Shown here: piece by piece, positions 6,036 to 9,009 of the stretch | How the letters are laid out: every line of letters begins with the position of its first letter | Numbering within the stretch: the stretch's first letter is position 1 | Source of the DNA: Sulfurimonas sp. | Lineage (GTDB): Bacteria; Campylobacterota; Campylobacteria; Campylobacterales; Sulfurimonadaceae | DNA length: 9,009 bases | Assembly (NCBI GenBank): GCA_012963655.1 | Contig: DTVI01000109.1 | Span: 1 to 9,009 of the forward strand | Direction of reading: 5' to 3' | Notes under the pieces: generated by a model | Database searches by the model: none | What the model saw: only the letters and a program-made list of their open reading frames with translations | Told to the model about the DNA's origin: nothing | Position numbers and translations under genes: made by a program

Positions 6036-6433
6036 TAGTTAAGGACCTCAATGATAGAGAGTTCACTGGACTTAATAAGGGCAAGAACCTCATCTTTTAT
6101 CTGAAGATTTAGTCTAAGGGCTGAGTCCTTAGTGATAAGACTTTCTAGTTCTGTCCCCTCAAAGTCAAGCCTTACCCTACATAAAAGCTCTCCCATCTCT
6201 AAAGAACTTATGTTGCAAGGAAGCTGGTTTGAGATACTCAAGCCCTCAGCTGAGCCCTTCATCAAAGAAATATTTGTCGACTTTGCCCCCAAAATAAGTT
6301 TACTTCCATTTTGAAGACTCTCATCTAATTCTAAGGACATCATCTTAAGAGATACAGAACCTGCAATAAAGCTCACGATATTTACATTATCAACCGAATC
6401 AATCTTGGAAATCGAGGCTCTTATATAATTCAT
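6035..6433 (-). CDS. Tandem Mop (TOBE) molybdate-binding protein
   Basis: This 132-aa protein has no signal peptide or membrane span. It appears to contain two Mop-like repeats, residues ~1-65 (ISKIDSVDNVNIVSFIAG...KLILGAKSTNISLMKG) and ~68-132 (ISNQLPCNISSLEMGELLCR...DEVLALIKSSELSIIEV), each ending in the hallmark pattern of a charged residue, V/I, then K-S. Mop domains bind molybdate or tungstate at subunit interfaces and act as stores or sensors. The gene lies between modA and modB with one-base overlaps. I recall the same arrangement in Campylobacter jejuni, where this gene is annotated as a molybdenum-pterin-binding protein. Confidence 0.8.
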   Translation of the reverse strand: MNYIRASISKIDSVDNVNIVSFIAGSVSLKMMSLELDESLQNGSKLILGAKSTNISLMKGSAEGLSISNQLPCNISSLEMGELLCRVRLDFEGTELESLITKDSALRLNLQIKDEVLALIKSSELSIIEVLN

Positions 6434-7176
6434 TAGACTGTGTACCCATACTTCTTAAAGATTTGCCTTGCGTCTTTGCTTAATATAAACCTATAAAAGG
6501 CCTTATACCCTTGTGCGTTTTTACTGTACTTTAACAAAACTACTCCCTGATTAATAGGATTATAAAGACTAGGCTCTATACTTATCCAGTGTATCTTTTC
6601 TTTATAGTTTGTCATCTTCTTAGAATATAAAGAAGCCTTAGCCACTATCCCAATATCAGCAGCAGTAAAAACATAAGAAAGGGTTTGAGAAATAGATTCG
6701 GCATATACAAACTTAGTTTTCAAGTCCTTATATAAGCCTGCTGCTTCTAAGGCTTGCTTAGCCGCTGCACCATAAGGCGCTGTTTTAGCATTGGCAAGGG
6801 CTATTTTTTGAATACTTGTATCTTTTAAAAGTTCTATACCTAAAGAAAATTCTCTTGCTTTAAGACTAAAAAGGGCTAAGGTTCCTTGGGCATAAACACT
6901 AGCTTGTTTTAGGGCAAGATTATCTTTAAAAAGCCTTTGTGGGTATTTCATATCCGCCGACATAAAGATACCATAAGGTGCACCGTTTCTGATTTGGGCC
7001 GTTAACTTTCCACTGCTTCCAAGGACAATACGAACCTTTACATCAGGATGCTTTTTTTCAAACTCTGATTTAAGTTCATCCATGGCGTAAGACACGTTTG
7101 CTGCCACAGCTATGGTGATAACTTCTGCAAATAAACTAATACTTAACAATAAAAAAACTAGTATAAGCTTATGCAT
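6433..7176 (-). CDS. modA: Molybdate-binding periplasmic protein (ModA)
   Basis: This 247-aa substrate-binding protein captures molybdate or tungstate in the periplasm and delivers it to ModB. It has a signal peptide ending near SISLFA|EV (cleavage after residue 17). Binding-site motifs typical of ModA follow: AANVSYAM (25-32), GSSGKLTAQIRNGAP (53-67), TAADIGIVAKASLYS and PINQGVVLLKYS near the end. Length is normal. AAAGGA (7183-7188) precedes the ATG at 7176. It is the first gene of the operon, and a ModE-like operator covers its promoter, so it is probably repressed when molybdate is plentiful. Confidence 0.95.
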   Translation of the reverse strand: MHKLILVFLLLSISLFAEVITIAVAANVSYAMDELKSEFEKKHPDVKVRIVLGSSGKLTAQIRNGAPYGIFMSADMKYPQRLFKDNLALKQASVYAQGTLALFSLKAREFSLGIELLKDTSIQKIALANAKTAPYGAAAKQALEAAGLYKDLKTKFVYAESISQTLSYVFTAADIGIVAKASLYSKKMTNYKEKIHWISIEPSLYNPINQGVVLLKYSKNAQGYKAFYRFILSKDARQIFKKYGYTV

Positions 7177-7194
7177 TTCATTCCTTTAATAAAG

Positions 7195-7218
7195 CGTAGT
7201 ATACCAAAGTATATAACG
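7195..7218 (-). promoter_or_regulatory. ModE-like operator overlapping the modA promoter
   Basis: This 24-base imperfect palindrome has the outer halves CGTAGTAT and ATATAACG. It matches in length and layout the E. coli ModE site (CGTTATAT, 8 bases, ACATAACG) as I recall it. On the minus strand it contains the -10 TATACT (7198-7203), with a -35-like TTGCAA at 7222-7227 and an 18-base spacer. A bound molybdate-loaded ModE would block the promoter. No modE gene is in the window. Confidence 0.7.
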
Positions 7219-7241
7219 AAATTGCAAACAGCTAATTGCAG

Positions 7242-7274
7242 GGACCAAATAGTTCTTAAAAATACTTTTGGTTC
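7242..7274. repeat. Imperfect hairpin in the modA/receptor intergenic region
   Basis: GGACCAAATAGT can pair with ACTTTTGGTTC with one bulge and one G-T pair, around a 10-base AT-rich loop. No T-run follows, so it is not a standard terminator. It could be a protein-binding palindrome for one of the divergent promoters. Confidence 0.35.
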
Positions 7275-7279
7275 TGCTC

Positions 7280-7298
7280 TATTAATAAAATCATTATC
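7280..7298 (-). promoter_or_regulatory. Possible Fur box upstream of the second receptor
   Basis: Read on the minus strand, it begins with a perfect half site GATAATGAT and matches 13 of 19 bases of the classical Fur consensus. It lies about 100 bases before the receptor ATG. In AT-rich DNA such matches arise by chance, so support is weak. Confidence 0.3.
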
Positions 7299-7372
7299 TA
7301 TAAAGTGACTAGTCCTTGCTTCTCCCTAATTTTCAAGATTTACTTATATATTATTATTTATTTGTTACTATT

Positions 7373-7396
7373 TATAATAGAATTTTCAAAGGAGCT
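7373..7396 (+). promoter_or_regulatory. -10 element and ribosome site of the second receptor
   Basis: TATAAT at 7373-7378 has no good -35 partner, as is common in Campylobacterota. The AAAGGAG at 7388-7394 sits 5-6 bases before the ATG at 7400 and fixes that start. Confidence 0.5.
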
Positions 7397-7399
7397 AGG

Positions 7400-9009
7400 A
7401 TGAAAAATTTCCTGCTGGTATCTTTATGCCTTTCATCTATACTGCTTGCTGATAATAATCAACTAGACAAACCCGTTCTTCTTTCCTTAGAAGAATTAAT
7501 GAATATTGAAATTACAACCGCCTCCCATGAAAAAGAAAAGACTTCTGAATCTTTAGCTATTGTATCTGTGTTAACTTCAACACAACTAGAACAAATGGGT
7601 GCAATAAACTTATATGAAGCCCTTAGTTTTCTACCGGGCATTCAACTAAATGAAACATATATTGGGTATACAGTTTTAACTTTCCGAGGTATTAATCCGG
7701 GTCTTTATAATAATAAAGCGCTATTTATGATAAATGGCCATCCTGTACATGAAAAACTTTTTGGATCTTCTCACCTTGAGTTTATTCCACTTGAAATGAT
7801 TGATAGAATTGAGGTAGTACGAAGTCCAGCCTCAGTTTTATATGGAACAAATGCGATAAGTGGTGTTGTAAATGTAATCACAAAAAAAGGTGTAGATTTT
7901 ACAAGTTCTATAACAACTAGAGTGGGAAGTAATAACCATTATTATGGAAACTTTAATATACATGACACACATATAAGCATGAGTGCTTCTTATCAAAATG
8001 ATGATGGTTATACCTATGAAGGTGTAAAAGATGAACTGGGACAAGATATAAATAAGGACTATCAAAATGATCTTGCTAATTTTTTTATAGATATGAATTA
8101 TGAACAATGGAGAGTTCAAGTTGGATATTATCAATCAAAAAAAGAAAAACTTGGATTAAGTCCAATCATCCAACACGGAGGAATAAATGATTTTGAGTCA
8201 TACTACTTTGATGTCAATAAGGCCTTTACCATTGGTGATGCAGAGCTAAATATATGGTTACGTTATGACGATATGGAGAAATCACTTGAAACACAAAAAT
8301 TTCCACATCCCGTTACAGGAAATCCAATCCATGCGAAAAATAGAGTGCGAAGATATAGCACAGAAGTACAATATAAAGATTATTCTCTTGAAAATTTAGA
8401 TTATATCATTGGTCTAAGTGCAGAATATGACAAAAATGATCCTACCCTATTTTATGATCAAACAGATGGAAGTATACACCCCTTTAGCCCAATCAAAGAA
8501 AGTCAATCTGTCAGTAATATTGCCTTATATAGTCAAGTAAAATATATGATTGATGACCAACTCACGGGGATAGCTGGAGTAAGGCTAGACCACAATAGTG
8601 ATACAGATAGTGCCATTAACCCACGTCTTGGTTTAAATTATGAATATATTCCAGAAACCTATTTTAAACTTTTATATTCTGAGGCATATAGAAGCCCAGT
8701 CTTTGTGGAAAAGTATCCAGATGTTCCGGGTGTTCTTAAAGGTGATCTAGATTTAAAAAGAGAAAAGATAAGTACCTTTGAACTCGGTCTAGATACACAA
8801 ATAAACAACTCAAATTCTCTACAAATTACAAGCTTTTATGCCGTCTTAAAAGACCAAATTATTAGGCAGGCATCAAATCTTGGAGGAAGTGAATATGTAA
8901 ATGGAGAAAGGTTAACAACATATGGACTAGAAACACAACTTAATAGTATCTTAAATAAAAAAACAGAACTTATGTTAAATGCTTCTTATGTAGATGGAAA
9001 GCAAGAAAA
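7400..9009 (+). CDS. TonB-dependent outer-membrane receptor, partial (runs off right edge)
   Basis: The open frame gives 536 codons without a stop. A signal peptide (MKNFLLVSLCLSSILLA|D) is followed by the LSLEELMNIEITTASHEKE segment seen before the plug of many CirA/FepA-like receptors. The plug domain follows: QLEQMGAINLYEALSFLPGI, FRGINPGLYNNKALFMINGH, PLEMIDRIEVVRSPASVLYG, NAISGVVNVITKK. From about residue 155 the protein is beta-barrel, with alternating aromatic strands and loops (YKLLYSEAYRSPVF-like segment near 8670-8700). The C-terminal strands lie outside the window. It is transcribed divergently from modA and shares an intergenic region with a ModE-like box, which raises but does not prove a link with molybdate or tungstate uptake. 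Siderophore, heme or cobamide ligands are equally possible. It shows no frameshift. Confidence 0.92.
   Translation, partial: MKNFLLVSLCLSSILLADNNQLDKPVLLSLEELMNIEITTASHEKEKTSESLAIVSVLTSTQLEQMGAINLYEALSFLPGIQLNETYIGYTVLTFRGINPGLYNNKALFMINGHPVHEKLFGSSHLEFIPLEMIDRIEVVRSPASVLYGTNAISGVVNVITKKGVDFTSSITTRVGSNNHYYGNFNIHDTHISMSASYQNDDGYTYEGVKDELGQDINKDYQNDLANFFIDMNYEQWRVQVGYYQSKKEKLGLSPIIQHGGINDFESYYFDVNKAFTIGDAELNIWLRYDDMEKSLETQKFPHPVTGNPIHAKNRVRRYSTEVQYKDYSLENLDYIIGLSAEYDKNDPTLFYDQTDGSIHPFSPIKESQSVSNIALYSQVKYMIDDQLTGIAGVRLDHNSDTDSAINPRLGLNYEYIPETYFKLLYSEAYRSPVFVEKYPDVPGVLKGDLDLKREKISTFELGLDTQINNSNSLQITSFYAVLKDQIIRQASNLGGSEYVNGERLTTYGLETQLNSILNKKTELMLNASYVDGKQE

Noticed and set aside
6132..6314. Plus-strand 60-aa ORF within the Mop gene
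   Set aside because: It is a shadow of the opposite strand in a compact operon.
7459..8134. Two minus-strand ORFs inside the second receptor
   Set aside because: They are antisense to clear plug and barrel coding sequence, and their composition is explained by that gene.
1..9009. CRISPR arrays, tRNA or rRNA genes, complete insertion sequences
   Set aside because: No regularly spaced repeats, cloverleaf-like segments, transposase motifs or terminal inverted repeats with target duplications were found by eye.

Overview
The window looks like chromosomal DNA of a Campylobacterota (epsilonproteobacterial) species. The DNA is AT-rich. The molybdate operon has the order modA, tandem-Mop protein, modB, modC, which I recall from Campylobacter relatives. 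A Campylobacterota-type cobamide cluster lies beside it, and two TonB-dependent receptors of the same style frame the window. I cannot name the genus; Sulfurospirillum, Sulfurimonas and Arcobacter relatives all remain possible.

Layout. (1) 1-1473, minus strand: an operator-like palindrome and promoter, a 104-aa unknown ORF, a hairpin terminator, then a TonB-dependent receptor that runs off the left edge and carries a frameshift near 880. (2) 1474-1975: a gene-poor stretch with that palindrome, a short repeat whose 42-bp core recurs inverted inside the receptor, a 43-aa ORF, and a strong sigma70-type promoter reading right. (3) 1976-4529, plus strand: a cobamide cluster remnant. It holds an intact Cys-rich protein, the 5' end of a kinase gene joined to the middle of a cobD-like gene, an intact cobQ/cbiP, and the first ~58 codons of cbiB. 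(4) 4483-7176, minus strand: the apparently intact molybdate ABC operon, each gene overlapping the next by one base, with a ModE-like operator over its promoter. (5) 7177-9009: divergent intergenic region, then a second TonB-dependent receptor that runs off the right edge.

How it works together. ModA, ModB and ModC form the periplasmic, membrane and ATPase parts of a molybdate/tungstate importer, and the small Mop protein probably binds oxyanion in the cytoplasm. The second receptor starts divergently from modA and could supply an outer-membrane step for the same or another scarce nutrient. The cobamide cluster appears to be decaying: the kinase, cobD and cbiB are broken by deletions or frameshifts, and the cbiB deletion joins it tail-to-tail with modC. 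The promoter, Cys-rich gene and cobQ still look healthy.

The strongest second-look items are four. The receptor frameshift sits exactly at the edge of a 42-bp inverted repeat. The kinase/cobD relic appears to carry two deletions. The cbiB/modC junction is sharp. The ModE-like box shares an intergenic region with a TonB-dependent receptor.
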